This document shows, piece by piece, positions 31,419 to 38,123 of a DNA stretch of 38,123 nucleotides. The stretch is from Nesterenkonia halophila. Lineage in GTDB: Bacteria; Actinomycetota; Actinomycetes; Actinomycetales; Micrococcaceae. The notes beneath the pieces were generated by a model that searched no databases, was not told the origin of the DNA, and saw nothing but the letters and a program-made list of their open reading frames with translations. Positions within the stretch are counted from its first letter, which is position 1. Each line of letters opens with the position of its first letter. The position numbers and the translations under genes are program-made. Location of the stretch: assembly GCF_009467795.1 (NCBI RefSeq), contig NZ_WIAX01000015.1:1-38123 (forward strand), written 5' to 3'.

Positions 31419-31621
31419 GATGGACTTCCTCGTCAGATGTGTTCAGGCGGGCGCTGAAGGACCTTGTACGCTAACAGCCGGGCATGTCCCCGACATTCCG
31501 CAGATGTCCCTCTGTGACGGACTCCGCCGACGGCACGCCGTCGCCCCTGATCAGACGGACTGCGGCACAACGTCCGCGGCGGCGCCCGTCGCGTGCACAC
31601 CGCATGAGACAGGAGACTGCG

Positions 31622-32047
31622 ATGACCGGCATCCCGGTGCGACTGGACCTGCGCTGGGGCGATCTGGACGCCTTCGGCCACGTCAACAATGCCGCCGTCG
31701 TGCGCCTGCTGGAGGAGGCCCGCACCCGCGGTCTCTGGGCTCCGGACTCCGGCGACGGCGCCTTCCCGCGGCTCGCGGCGGACTCGCCGGTGTGGTCGGT
31801 GGTCGCCGACCTGCAGGTGACCTACCGCCGGCAGCTGGACTACGAGCACTCCCCGATCACCGTCGAGCTGACCGTCCCGACAGTCTCGGCGGCCAGCTGC
31901 ACGATCGGCTATGCGGTCTGCGCCGACGGCGAGGACGCCCCGCGCGTGACCGCGTCGACGACCATCGTCACCGTCGACCGGGAGACCGGCCGGCCGTGCC
32001 GACTGCCTCAGGCGATGCGGACCGCGCTCCAGGCGCTGCGCGACTGA
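31622..32047 (+). CDS. Acyl-CoA thioesterase (4-hydroxybenzoyl-CoA thioesterase, hot-dog fold)
   Basis: 141 residues. DLRWGDLDAFGHVNNAAVVRLLEEART is the 4HBT catalytic block with its aspartate (DLDAFGHVNN). The VADLQVTYRRQLDYEHSP strand completes the hot-dog fold. The family hydrolyses acyl-CoA thioesters. AGGAG lies 7-8 bases before the ATG, which decides this start; an upstream in-frame ATG at 31484 has no ribosome site. It is convergent with the LuxR-type regulator. Substrate unknown. Confidence 0.9.
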   Translation: MTGIPVRLDLRWGDLDAFGHVNNAAVVRLLEEARTRGLWAPDSGDGAFPRLAADSPVWSVVADLQVTYRRQLDYEHSPITVELTVPTVSAASCTIGYAVCADGEDAPRVTASTTIVTVDRETGRPCRLPQAMRTALQALRD

Positions 32048-32065
32048 CGGCCCGCGGCCGACCGG

Positions 32066-32893
32066 TCAGCGCAGCAGCGCGATCAGCTCGGCGCGGCTGC
32101 GGGCTCCCGTCTTGCGCAGCAGGTTCGAGGTGTGGAACTTCACCGTGTGCCCGCTGATCCCCAGTTCCTCGGCGATCTCCGCGTTCCGCGCGCCGCGGCC
32201 GAGATGCTGCAAAACTTCGGCCTCGCGCCGGCTGAGGTCGCCGAGGTCGTCGACGGCCAGCGGCGCCGGCACCGGATCCAGCGGGACGGCGATGCTGATC
32301 TCCGTGCCCCAGCCGAGGGTCGATTCGACCTCCAGCCGGCCCTCGAAGACGCTCACGTGATCCGCGATCGGACGCAGCGCGTCGTCATGGGCGTCGAGCT
32401 CGCCGTCGCCGTCGTCGCGCAGGTGCATCAGCAGATGGCGTCCGTCGCAGTCCCAGTGGACCCTGACCCGCCGCGCGTTCGCGGAGTCCACCAGGGTCAG
32501 CACGGCGCTGCGGACCACGGCCCGCGCCGCATGGGCCACATCTCCGGGCAGCGCGCGCCCGTTGGACGGCGGCTCGACGAACTCCACGGCGACGCGGCCG
32601 TAGCGCATCATCGGACGGAGCTCGGACTTCAGCTGGGCGAAGGCGCCGGTGACCGGCTCCAGCAGATCCGCCCCCTGCTTCTCCGCCGAGCGCATCTCCA
32701 CCAGAGCGGAGGCCGCGACGGTGATCGCGGCCTCCCGCGCCTCGCGGTCTCCGAGACGGGGCGAGCGCAGGGCGGCCAGCAGCGACTCCAGCGTCACCGC
32801 GTGGCGATCCGCCAGCTCCGAGAGGGCCCGGGTGTGACGGGACGCCCGGAGCCGGTCGGCCGACTCGGGCGCCTCCGGTGAGTTCTCCGACAT
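32066..32893 (-). CDS. HATPase-LuxR hybrid regulator, probable controller of hxlBA
   Basis: 275 residues. Residues ~20-100 are helical without a recognised sensor domain. Then comes a GHKL/HATPase_c-like region: HAARAVVRSAVLTLVDSANARRVRVHWDCDG, the G1-type loop LRDDGDGE and the G2/G3-type GWGTEISIAVPL. The C-terminal ~60 residues are a LuxR/NarL helix-turn-helix (LSRREAEVLQHLGRGARNAEIAEELGISGHTVKFHTSNLLRKTGA). No response-regulator receiver domain is present, so the ATPase module and DNA-binding domain are in one chain. It is divergent from hxlB, with a perfect 24-bp palindrome between them. GGAGG lies very near the ATG. That it senses formaldehyde or a sugar phosphate is only inference. Confidence 0.85.
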   Translation of the reverse strand: MSENSPEAPESADRLRASRHTRALSELADRHAVTLESLLAALRSPRLGDREAREAAITVAASALVEMRSAEKQGADLLEPVTGAFAQLKSELRPMMRYGRVAVEFVEPPSNGRALPGDVAHAARAVVRSAVLTLVDSANARRVRVHWDCDGRHLLMHLRDDGDGELDAHDDALRPIADHVSVFEGRLEVESTLGWGTEISIAVPLDPVPAPLAVDDLGDLSRREAEVLQHLGRGARNAEIAEELGISGHTVKFHTSNLLRKTGARSRAELIALLR

Positions 32894-32907
32894 GCCTCCA
32901 GACTATC

Positions 32908-32931
32908 CGACCTGCCCGAACGGGCAGGTCG
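32908..32931. promoter_or_regulatory. Perfect 24-bp palindrome, probable operator of the hxlBA/regulator divergon
   Basis: CGACCTGCCCG, two bases AA, CGGGCAGGTCG: 11-bp arms with no mismatch. It starts 15 bases upstream of the LuxR-type gene and ends 54 bases before hxlB. Its size suits a LuxR-type dimer, so it may serve autoregulation and control of formaldehyde fixation. Confidence 0.75.
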
Positions 32932-32984
32932 CCTGGACGTTCGAGGGACTGTGCGACGGCGCTCACACCGGCAGGATCGTCTCC

Positions 32985-33614
32985 ATGGACACCGACACCA
33001 CTGTCGCCCCCGCTGCCATGAGCCCCGCCTCCGCTCCGGCGGACGCCGACGACACCGCCGTCGCCGGCGCCCTCCGGACGATCACCGCCGAGCTGACCAG
33101 CACCGTCGAGGCCCTGGCCCTCGCCCCCGAGGCGCTGGAGCACCTCGCCCGCGTCGTCGACGACGCCGACCGGGTCTTCGTGCTGGCCGCCGGACGCTCG
33201 GGCTTCGCCCTGCGGATGACCGCGATGCGTCTGATGCACCTGGGCCGGACCGTCCACGTCGTCGGCGAGACGACCGCCCCGGCGATCCGCCCCGGCGACG
33301 TGCTGCTGACCGCCAGCGGCTCCGGCACCACCGGCGGCGTGCTGCGGTCGGCGGAGAAGGCCCGCTCGGCCGGTGCGCGCGTCGCCGCCGTCACCGCCAC
33401 GCCCGGCTCTCCGCTGACCGAGCTCGCCGACGCCGCCGTGGTCGTGCCCGCCGCGCAGAAGCTCGACCGCAGCGGCGCCGTCTCCGCGCAGTACGCCGGA
33501 GGCCTCTTCGAACAGAGCGTGGCGCTGCTCGGCGATGCGATCTTCCACGCGCTGTGGCGTCGCAGCGGCCTCACCGGCGACGACCTCTGGCCGTACCACG
33601 CGAACCTCGAATGA
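32985..33614 (+). CDS. hxlB: 6-phospho-3-hexuloisomerase (ribulose monophosphate pathway)
   Basis: 209 residues, a SIS-domain protein. FVLAAGRSGFALRMTAMRLMHLG, TVHVVGETTAPAIRPGDVLLTASGSGTTGGV and GGLFEQSVALLGDAIFHAL are diagnostic of PHI enzymes. It turns hexulose-6-phosphate into fructose-6-phosphate, so that formaldehyde carbon enters sugar metabolism. The start ATG at 32985 has AGGA upstream. The frame is open further but overlaps the operator. It is followed after 61 bases by hxlA. It begins with ~25 disordered residues. Confidence 0.93.
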   Translation: MDTDTTVAPAAMSPASAPADADDTAVAGALRTITAELTSTVEALALAPEALEHLARVVDDADRVFVLAAGRSGFALRMTAMRLMHLGRTVHVVGETTAPAIRPGDVLLTASGSGTTGGVLRSAEKARSAGARVAAVTATPGSPLTELADAAVVVPAAQKLDRSGAVSAQYAGGLFEQSVALLGDAIFHALWRRSGLTGDDLWPYHANLE

Positions 33615-33675
33615 CCCGCCGGCACGCTCGCCGGCCCGATCCCGCCCTCCCCGACCCCGCTGAAGGAGACCTCTG

Positions 33676-34311
33676 ATGCAGACCCCGATGAAGATCCAGT
33701 TCGCCATGGACACCCTGACCACCGCCCAGGCCCTGGAGTGGGCCGCCGCGGCGGCCCCGCACGTCGACATCCTCGAGCTCGGCACCCCGCTCATCAAGAG
33801 CGAGGGACTCGCCGCCGTCACGGCGGTGAAGGCCGCGCACCCGGACAAGATCATCCTGGCCGACCTGAAGACGATGGACGCCGGCGGGCTGGAGGCCGAG
33901 ATCGCCTTCGACGCCGGCGCGGACCTGGTCACCGTGCTCGGCACCGCCGACGACAGCACCATCGCCGGCGCGGTCGAGACCGCGACCCGCCACGGCAAGG
34001 GCGTGGTGGTCGACCTCATCGGTGTGGAGGACAAGGCCCTCCGCGCCCAGCAGGCCGTCGAGCTCGGCGCCGAGTTCGTGGAGATGCACGCCGGCCTGGA
34101 CGAGCAGGCCCAGGAGGGCTACTCGCTGGACGGCCTGCTCGCCGCCGGACGATCCGCCGGCGTGCCGTTCTCCGTCGCCGGAGGCGTCAGCTCGAGCACT
34201 GCCGGCGACGTGAAGGCCGCCGGAGCGCAGATCGCCGTCGCCGGCGGCGCCCTGTACTCGGCCGAGGACATCGGCTCGGCGGCCGAGGAGCTGCGCGCGG
34301 CCGTCGCCTGA
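33676..34311 (+). CDS. hxlA: 3-hexulose-6-phosphate synthase (formaldehyde fixation)
   Basis: 211 residues of the OMPDC superfamily. MKIQFAMDTLTTAQALEWA, VDILELGTPLIKSEG (31-44) and LADLKTMDAGG (61-71, with the D-x-K-x-x-D catalytic set D63, K65, D68) are HPS hallmarks. Later come VDLIGVED and HAGLDEQAQ. The enzyme condenses formaldehyde with ribulose-5-phosphate. GAAGGAG precedes the ATG. With HxlB it makes the core of RuMP formaldehyde fixation or detoxification. A strong hairpin follows at 34324. Confidence 0.96.
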   Translation: MQTPMKIQFAMDTLTTAQALEWAAAAAPHVDILELGTPLIKSEGLAAVTAVKAAHPDKIILADLKTMDAGGLEAEIAFDAGADLVTVLGTADDSTIAGAVETATRHGKGVVVDLIGVEDKALRAQQAVELGAEFVEMHAGLDEQAQEGYSLDGLLAAGRSAGVPFSVAGGVSSSTAGDVKAAGAQIAVAGGALYSAEDIGSAAEELRAAVA

Positions 34312-34323
34312 GCCGGTGATGTT

Positions 34324-34357
34324 CCGGCCCAGCGAGGACGCCTCGTCGCTGGGCCGG
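34324..34357 (+). terminator. Terminator hairpin after hxlA
   Basis: CCGGCCCAGCGA and TCGCTGGGCCGG form perfect 12-bp arms around a 10-base loop, 12 bases after the hxlA stop. No T-tract. Confidence 0.7.
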
Positions 34358-34504
34358 GCGGCGACCGGACGCGACCTTCCGACACGCCCGGAGCCCGCTG
34401 GGCGCCGGCTCGTCGACCATGTCGCCCAGAGCCCCGTCGTCGCGAGCAATGACGCATGGATGTTGCGCTGACCGGGGAGGACAGTTCCGCGAGACTCTCC
34501 TCAC

Positions 34505-34526
34505 GTTCAGGTTCCGTTCACCTTTG
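34505..34526 (+). promoter_or_regulatory. PHO box (PhoP-type direct repeat)
   Basis: GTTCAGGTTCC followed at once by GTTCACCTTTG: two near-ideal 11-base units of the actinobacterial Pho direct repeat (GTTCACC-type). CACGAT at 34532-34537 lies where a PhoP-activated -10 would be. The next gene is the micropeptide at 34624, so this is the clearest sign of phosphate-starvation control in the window. Confidence 0.7.
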
Positions 34527-34555
34527 CCCGCCACGATGGATCCGTCGGCGCGGAC

Positions 34556-34595
34556 GGCGGCACAGCCGCCGGCTCCCCGTCGACACTGACGTCAG
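34556..34595 (+). other. Leader elements of the micropeptide mRNA: short hairpin and palindrome
   Basis: GGCGGC-ACA-GCCGCC (34556-34570) is a perfect 6-bp hairpin in the leader. The 10-bp palindrome CTGACGTCAG lies at 34586-34595, followed by AGAAAGG as ribosome site. A small stem this close to the 5' end may protect the message; the palindrome might bind a second regulator. The rest of the 312-base gap between hxlA and the micropeptide holds nothing else I can support. Confidence 0.35.
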
Positions 34596-34623
34596 AAAGA
34601 ATCTCGAGAAAGGTGAAATCATC

Positions 34624-34707
34624 ATGAGCGGACTTCTCTCCCCCGTCCTGGGCATCGCCGGCGGCCTGCTGAGCACTGTGCTCGGCCTGCTGGGCGGCGT
34701 CCTCTGA
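34624..34707 (+). CDS. 27-residue hydrophobic micropeptide
   Basis: ATG at 34624 follows AGAAAGG at about 13-14 bases. The peptide begins MSGLLSPVLGIAGG and ends LLGGVL. It is made only of L, G, V, I, A, S, T, P and M, with no charged residue inside and repeated 'LLS-VLG' units, a shape that would sit in or on a membrane as one helix. It is not the end of a larger protein: the in-frame sequence upstream is arginine-rich and non-coding in style. A PHO box and leader precede it and two hairpins follow, giving it a complete transcription unit of its own. I do not recognise a family. Candidate roles are a membrane micropeptide or a surface-active or antimicrobial peptide. Confidence 0.65.
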   Translation: MSGLLSPVLGIAGGLLSTVLGLLGGVL

Positions 34708-34730
34708 TCCAGGATCACGACCAGCGCCGA

Positions 34731-34806
34731 GCCTGAGGGGACCCAACCTCACCCTCGGGCCCGCATCGACGCCCGCTCGTCGACGTCACGTCGGCGGGCG
34801 GGCGTC
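34731..34806 (+). terminator. Double hairpin after the micropeptide gene
   Basis: GCCTGAGGG (34731-34739) pairs with CCCTCGGGC (34752-34760; one G-T). A second stem joins GACGCCCGC (34768-34776) with GCGGGCGTC (34798-34806) and holds an inner CGACG-TCA-CGTCG hairpin. Probably the terminator of the micropeptide unit and, from the other side, of the metQ operon. Confidence 0.6.
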
Positions 34807-34912
34807 GCCGTGTCCACGGGCCGACGGCGGGCACGCGAGATCACCCAGCCTGGACACAGGCCGCGGCGACCTCCGGAGTCGGTGCACGGCCACCGTGCCG
34901 GCTCTGCGCCGC

Positions 34913-35740
34913 TCAGAACGCCGGCAGCAGCGTGGCCGAGTGCTCCTCGGCGAGGAAGTCGCGGACCTCCTCGCCGGTCATCGCCTCGTGCAGCGCCTGG
35001 ATCTTCTCCGACTCCTCGTCCTCGGCACGGGCGACCAGCGAGATGGAGAATCGCTGATCGACGGTCTCCTCCAGGAAGAGGGCGTCCTCCGGAGTCAGAC
35101 CGACTTTGGAGATGTAGGTCGGATAGTTGTAGACCAGGGCGACGTCGTCCTCCTCGTAGGCGGAGGCCAGGTTCAGCAGGTCGACCTGCACCCACTCGAA
35201 GTCATGCGGGTTCTGTTCGACGTCGGAGAGGCGGCCCTCGAAGCCCACACCCTCGCGCAGGGTGATCAGCCCCTGCTCGTCGAGGATGGCCAGGGCCCGG
35301 CCCTCGTTGGAGATGTCGTTGGGCAGGGCGACCTTCGCGCCGTCGGGGATGTCGGCGACGTCGTCGTAGTCCCGGGAGTAGAAGCCGACCTTGGCGTCGT
35401 AGATCGGGGCGATCGCCGTCAGGTCGGCGTCGTTCTCCTCGTTGAACCTCTCCATGTAGGGCTCGTGCTGGGCGAAGCTGGCGTCGACCTCGCCGTCGAC
35501 CAGCAGCCGGTTGTACTGGACGTTGTCGTTGACGCGGACGAGCTCGACGTCCCAGCCGTCCTCGGCGGCGGCTTCGGAGGCGAGTTCGACGACGTCGGTC
35601 ATCGGCGGCATGTGCGAGGCGACGCGGATGACCTGGTCGCCCTCGGCGGCGGAGTCGGTCGAGCCGGCGCCGCAGGAGGTCAGCAGCAGGACGGCCGAGG
35701 TCGCGGCGGCGATCAGCGGGGCGGACAGGCGGGATGACAT
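34913..35740 (-). CDS. metQ: MetQ/NlpA-type methionine-binding lipoprotein
   Basis: 275 residues. Signal peptide with lipobox LTSC (lipid at Cys23). The NlpA/MetQ family wording is clear: RVNDNVQYNRLLVDGEVDASFAQHEPYME, IAPIYDAKVGFYSRDYDDVADIPDGAKVALPNDISNEGRALAILDEQGLI and DFEWVQVDLLNLASAYEEDDVALVYNYPTYISK. The 'A-x-P-N-D' and 'NE-R' positions bind methionine in this family. GAGGAGA precedes the ATG. It closes the operon after metI by about 60 bases. Confidence 0.93.
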   Translation of the reverse strand: MSSRLSAPLIAAATSAVLLLTSCGAGSTDSAAEGDQVIRVASHMPPMTDVVELASEAAAEDGWDVELVRVNDNVQYNRLLVDGEVDASFAQHEPYMERFNEENDADLTAIAPIYDAKVGFYSRDYDDVADIPDGAKVALPNDISNEGRALAILDEQGLITLREGVGFEGRLSDVEQNPHDFEWVQVDLLNLASAYEEDDVALVYNYPTYISKVGLTPEDALFLEETVDQRFSISLVARAEDEESEKIQALHEAMTGEEVRDFLAEEHSATLLPAF

Positions 35741-35801
35741 GGGCGGGGATTCTCCTCGTCGTGGGGTGCAGTGATCGAGTCGTCGGGTGCGGCGCGGGCG
35801 C

Positions 35802-36488
35802 TCAGCGCCCGCGCCGGTCCAGGCGCCGAGCGAGCTGGGTGCCGGCCGCCTGGATCAGCATGACGATGACGACCATGATCAGGATGGTGCTGTACATCAG
35901 CTCGGGCTCGTAGGCCTGGTAGCCGTAGCGGATGGCGAAGTCGCCGACGCCTCCGCCGCCGACCACGCCCATGATCGTCGAGTACGAGATCAGGCTGATG
36001 GTCACCGTGGTCAGGCTCAGCACCAGGCCCGAGCGGGCCTCGGGGTAGAGGAACCGGGTGATCAGCTGCCAGGTGCTCGCCCCCAGCGCGCGGCTGAGCT
36101 CGACGGTCTGCGGCGGGATCTCCAGCAGCGTCTGCTCGCTGAAGCGCGCGTAGAGGGCGGCGGCGACGAAGGCCAGCGGCACCGAGGCCGCCAGCGTGCC
36201 GAAGGAGGTCCCCAGCAGCCACCGGGTGAAGGGGATCAGCGCGACGACGAAGAGCAGGAACGGCACGGAACGGACGACGTTGACCGCCGCGTCGAGCGCC
36301 GCGTGCAGCGTGCGCCGCGGATGCGGGCCGGCCGGCCGCGTCAGGTACAGCAGCGTCCCGCCGGGAAGCCCGACCAGCACGGCGGCCAGCAGCGCATTGC
36401 CGATCATCGCGATCGTCTCGACGACGGCCTGGATGATCTCGCCGCGGCGGGAGGCCAGACTCTCGCCCACGGCGTCGAGGAGCTCCAT
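35802..36488 (-). CDS. metI: Methionine ABC transporter permease MetI
   Basis: 228 residues with about five membrane helices: IAMIGNALLAAVLVGLPGGTLLYLTR, NVVRSVPFLLFVVALIPFTRWLLGTSFGTLAA and the EAA-type loop ELSRALGASTWQLITRFLYPEARSGLVLSLTTVTISLISYSTIMGVVGGGGVGDFAIRYGYQ, all typical of MetI. The ATG used here overlaps the metN stop (TGATG); a GTG directly before it (36491) has better ribosome-site spacing and is equally likely. Confidence 0.93.
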   Translation of the reverse strand: MELLDAVGESLASRRGEIIQAVVETIAMIGNALLAAVLVGLPGGTLLYLTRPAGPHPRRTLHAALDAAVNVVRSVPFLLFVVALIPFTRWLLGTSFGTLAASVPLAFVAAALYARFSEQTLLEIPPQTVELSRALGASTWQLITRFLYPEARSGLVLSLTTVTISLISYSTIMGVVGGGGVGDFAIRYGYQAYEPELMYSTILIMVVIVMLIQAAGTQLARRLDRRGR

Positions 36489-37303
36489 CACGCCGCGCCC
36501 TCCTCACGGGCCGCAGCGGCTTCTCTAGCCTCGCGGGGCTCCCGGAGCTCCGACTCCCGTCGATCCGAGCCGCCCTCCAGGACATGACGGACGCGGGCGG
36601 CGTAGGAGCTGAAGGTCTGCGCCGGCGGAGGGGCGACGACGTCGGCCACGCCCGTCAGACGCCCCTCCTCCAGGATCGCCGCGCGGTCGCAGGAGCCCCG
36701 GACGACGTCGAGCTCGTGGCTGACCAGCACGATCGTGGTGTCCAGCTCCCGGCGGACGGCCGCCAGGGTCTCCATAACCTCGGACGCGTGGTGGTCGTCC
36801 AGGGCGGAGGTCGGTTCGTCGCAGAGCAACAGGTGCGGATCGGTGGACAGCGCGCGGGCGATGGCCACTCGCTGCTGCTGGCCGCCGGAGAGCTGGGCGG
36901 GGTACGACGCCGCATGGTCGGCCATGCCGACGAACTCCAGCATCCGCCGGACATGCTCGGCGTCGCGGCGGCGCTGCAGCGCCAGCGGCAGGGCCACATT
37001 GGCGGCGGCGGTCTTGTTGGCCAGCAGGTTGAACTGCTGGAAGACCATGCCGATCCGGCGCCGTCGACGCCGTCGGGCCCGCGGCGCGAGCCTCGCGAGG
37101 TCCTCGCCGTCGACGTGCACCGTCCCGGCGGTCGGCGCCTCGAGATGATTGATCAGCCGCAGCAGCGTGGATTTGCCGGACCCGGACTCGCCGACGACGC
37201 CGAGCATCTCGCCGCGCGCGACGGTCAGGCTGACGTCATGCAGCGCCGGCGCCTCGTCTCCGCCCCGCCGGTAGGTCTTGGAGACTCCGGCGAGCTCGAT
37301 CAT
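36488..37303 (-). CDS. metN: Methionine ABC transporter ATP-binding protein MetN, without the NIL domain
   Basis: 271 residues. [13 protein letters not shown] opens like other MetN proteins. Walker A GESGSGKS is at 38-45, signature LSGGQQQR at 138-145, Walker [13 protein letters not shown] near 160-170 and the histidine in [22 protein letters not shown]. coli MetN (343 residues) ends in a NIL regulatory domain that binds methionine; here the last ~55 residues are a charged, low-complexity tail ([22 protein letters not shown]) instead. Feedback inhibition by internal methionine should thus be absent or different. A GTG at 37318 is another possible start, but lacks a ribosome site. Confidence 0.9.
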   Translation of the reverse strand: MIELAGVSKTYRRGGDEAPALHDVSLTVARGEMLGVVGESGSGKSTLLRLINHLEAPTAGTVHVDGEDLARLAPRARRRRRRRIGMVFQQFNLLANKTAAANVALPLALQRRRDAEHVRRMLEFVGMADHAASYPAQLSGGQQQRVAIARALSTDPHLLLCDEPTSALDDHHASEVMETLAAVRRELDTTIVLVSHELDVVRGSCDRAAILEEGRLTGVADVVAPPPAQTFSSYAARVRHVLEGGSDRRESELREPREAREAAAAREEGAA

Positions 37304-37331
37304 GGGTGGTTCGCTCACCTGGAGGCGAACA

Positions 37332-37799
37332 TCAGGCTCCGGCGGAGAATTCCTCCACCCGCATCGTGCTCACGTCCGGGCCGGAGAGCAGCTTGGAGAC
37401 CGGGCAGCGCGCGTGGGCCTCGTCGGCCAGTTCGCGCGCGCGGTCCTCGTCGAGCCCCTCGATGGCGACGACGGCGGTGGGCTCGAAGCGATACCCGGGC
37501 GCCTCCGCCTCGCGGTGCAGCTCGACTTCGACGCGCACCCGCGAGTCGTTCTCCAGGCCGTGCTCGTCGAGCACCTTCTCCAGCGTGGCGTTCAGGCAGG
37601 TGCTCCAGGCCATGGCCACGAACTGCTCGGGGTCGAACCCCGAGTCCGGCCCGCGGTGGGGATCCGCCGGCGAGGCGGTGCGCAGCACCGGACCGTTCTC
37701 CACCTGCACCGTGCCGTCGGTGCCGCCCTGGTTCTCCGCTCGGGCGATGTACAGGGCCGAGGTCCGCGGCCCGGGCTCTGACTTCTGCGCGGTGCTCAT
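37332..37799 (-). CDS. OsmC/Ohr family peroxide-reducing protein
   Basis: 155 residues. The two reactive cysteines are placed as in Ohr/OsmC proteins: Cys68 in AMAWSTCLNATL and Cys132 in ARCPVSKLL. GFDPEQFVAM and RVRVEVELHRE fill in the fold. Such proteins reduce organic hydroperoxides with lipoyl thiols. The start has TGGAGT upstream; the longer frame upstream is not protein-like. It is first in a minus-strand run with metN, metI and metQ (28 bases to the metN ATG), which links peroxide defence with methionine uptake, sensible since methionine is an oxidation target. Confidence 0.9.
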   Translation of the reverse strand: MSTAQKSEPGPRTSALYIARAENQGGTDGTVQVENGPVLRTASPADPHRGPDSGFDPEQFVAMAWSTCLNATLEKVLDEHGLENDSRVRVEVELHREAEAPGYRFEPTAVVAIEGLDEDRARELADEAHARCPVSKLLSGPDVSTMRVEEFSAGA

Positions 37800-37898
37800 G
37801 ACTCCATAGTAGCCCGATGACGGAAGACCGCGGCACCTCCATATGTCACCGCCGCGGACGAGGACGGACACGCCGACGCGAGCTGTGAACATATGTGC

Positions 37899-37964
37899 TT
37901 GACACGTGTTCCAGGGGGTCTACTATAGGACGTGACCCGCTTCACGTGATGCACCTCACATCAC
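37899..37964 (+). promoter_or_regulatory. Strong sigma-70-type promoter with palindromic operators
   Basis: TTGACA (37899-37904), a 16-base gap and TACTAT (37921-37926) form the best consensus promoter in the window. ACACGTGT overlaps the -35 box. GTGATG and CATCAC (37946-37951 and 37959-37964, 7-base spacer) lie just after the start of transcription. Together they suggest repression of the dehydrogenase that follows. Confidence 0.7.
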
Positions 37965-38006
37965 AGGCAGATCCCCGCTCACCGCACCTGATCCGAGGAG
38001 CTTCTC

Positions 38007-38123
38007 ATGACCGCCTCTCCAGCCTCCGACACCCAGGCCTCCGAGACGGGCTCCGCCCTGCCGGAGACGATGCGCGCCGTCGTCGTCCACGGCCCCGGCG
38101 ACTACCGCCTGACCACCCGCGAC
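38007..38123 (+). CDS. Alcohol dehydrogenase-like MDR enzyme, N-terminus only
   Basis: The first 39 codons before the window ends. A disordered start (MTASPASDTQASETGSALPE) leads into MRAVVVHGPGDYRLTTRD, the usual opening of zinc-type medium-chain dehydrogenases such as sorbitol/threonine/erythritol dehydrogenases. GAGGAG lies 6 bases before the ATG, behind a strong promoter. Zinc ligands and cofactor site lie outside the window, so the substrate class is unknown. Confidence 0.75.
   Translation, partial: MTASPASDTQASETGSALPETMRAVVVHGPGDYRLTTRD

Noticed and set aside
32045..32068. Palindrome TGACGGCC...GGTCA between the thioesterase and LuxR-type genes
   Set aside because: The pairing is patchy and includes both stop codons; too weak to call a terminator.
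35741..37331. SAM riboswitch or methionine leader for metNIQ
   Set aside because: Gaps in this operon are only a few to about 60 bases, and nothing with riboswitch-like pairing was seen.
1..38123. CRISPR arrays, tRNA or rRNA genes, intact insertion sequences
   Set aside because: No regularly spaced repeats, no cloverleaf-like or rRNA-like stretches and no transposase genes were found on either strand by eye.

Overview
The window is about 38 kb of very GC-rich DNA with dense, often overlapping genes (ATGA, GTGA and TGATG junctions). Its purS-purQ-purL set, IdeR/DtxR-type iron box, BioQ-type biotin box and PHO-type direct repeats are actinobacterial habits. My best guess is a member of the Micrococcales, perhaps Micrococcaceae such as Nesterenkonia or Kocuria; the genus is inference only. 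No rRNA, tRNA, CRISPR array or intact insertion sequence was seen.

Layout from left to right. (1) Positions 1-6.7 kb: the 3' end of aspartokinase, then housekeeping or stress genes: a GNAT acetyltransferase, a putative 3-methyladenine DNA glycosylase-family protein, a divergent TetR regulator and quinone-reductase-like dehydrogenase pair around a 30-bp operator, two NAD(P)-binding proteins and a LysE-type exporter. (2) 6.8-10 kb: an iron-siderophore ABC uptake operon behind an IdeR-like box. (3) 10-17.5 kb: a one-carbon demethylation region. A DmdA-like tetrahydrofolate (THF)-dependent demethylase, a divergent MetF and formate-THF ligase form one overlapping operon. It is divergent from an IclR regulator and followed by a dimethylglycine-oxidase-like FAD/GcvT fusion. 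(4) 17.8-21.2 kb: purS-purQ-purL, closed by a strong hairpin. (5) 21.3-22.9 kb: a lower-GC patch with a frameshifted two-helix membrane protein and a secreted-protein plus small-membrane-protein pair, also interrupted by a single-base shift. (6) 23-32 kb: an LLM flavin monooxygenase, a Tat-exported PhoD-type phosphatase, a biotin-regulated bioY/acyl-CoA ligase/thiolase operon, a cystine-like ABC importer and a thioesterase. (7) 32-34.3 kb: a HATPase-LuxR regulator divergent from hxlB-hxlA, the ribulose-monophosphate formaldehyde-fixing pair. (8) 34.5-34.7 kb: a PHO-box-preceded gene for a 27-residue hydrophobic peptide. (9) 34.9-38.1 kb: an OsmC-metN-metI-metQ operon, then a strong promoter and the start of a zinc-type alcohol dehydrogenase.

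How they fit together: the demethylase cluster would move methyl groups from an unknown methylated compound to THF and oxidise them to formate with ATP gain. Formaldehyde leaking from oxidative demethylation could be trapped by HxlA/HxlB. Purine synthesis is a natural sink for the C1-THF pool. These links are inferred from gene content, not shown by the sequence. The most novel-looking items are the PHO-box micropeptide, the secreted/membrane pair in the low-GC patch, the DmdA-MetF-Fhs module and the one-protein HATPase-LuxR regulator.
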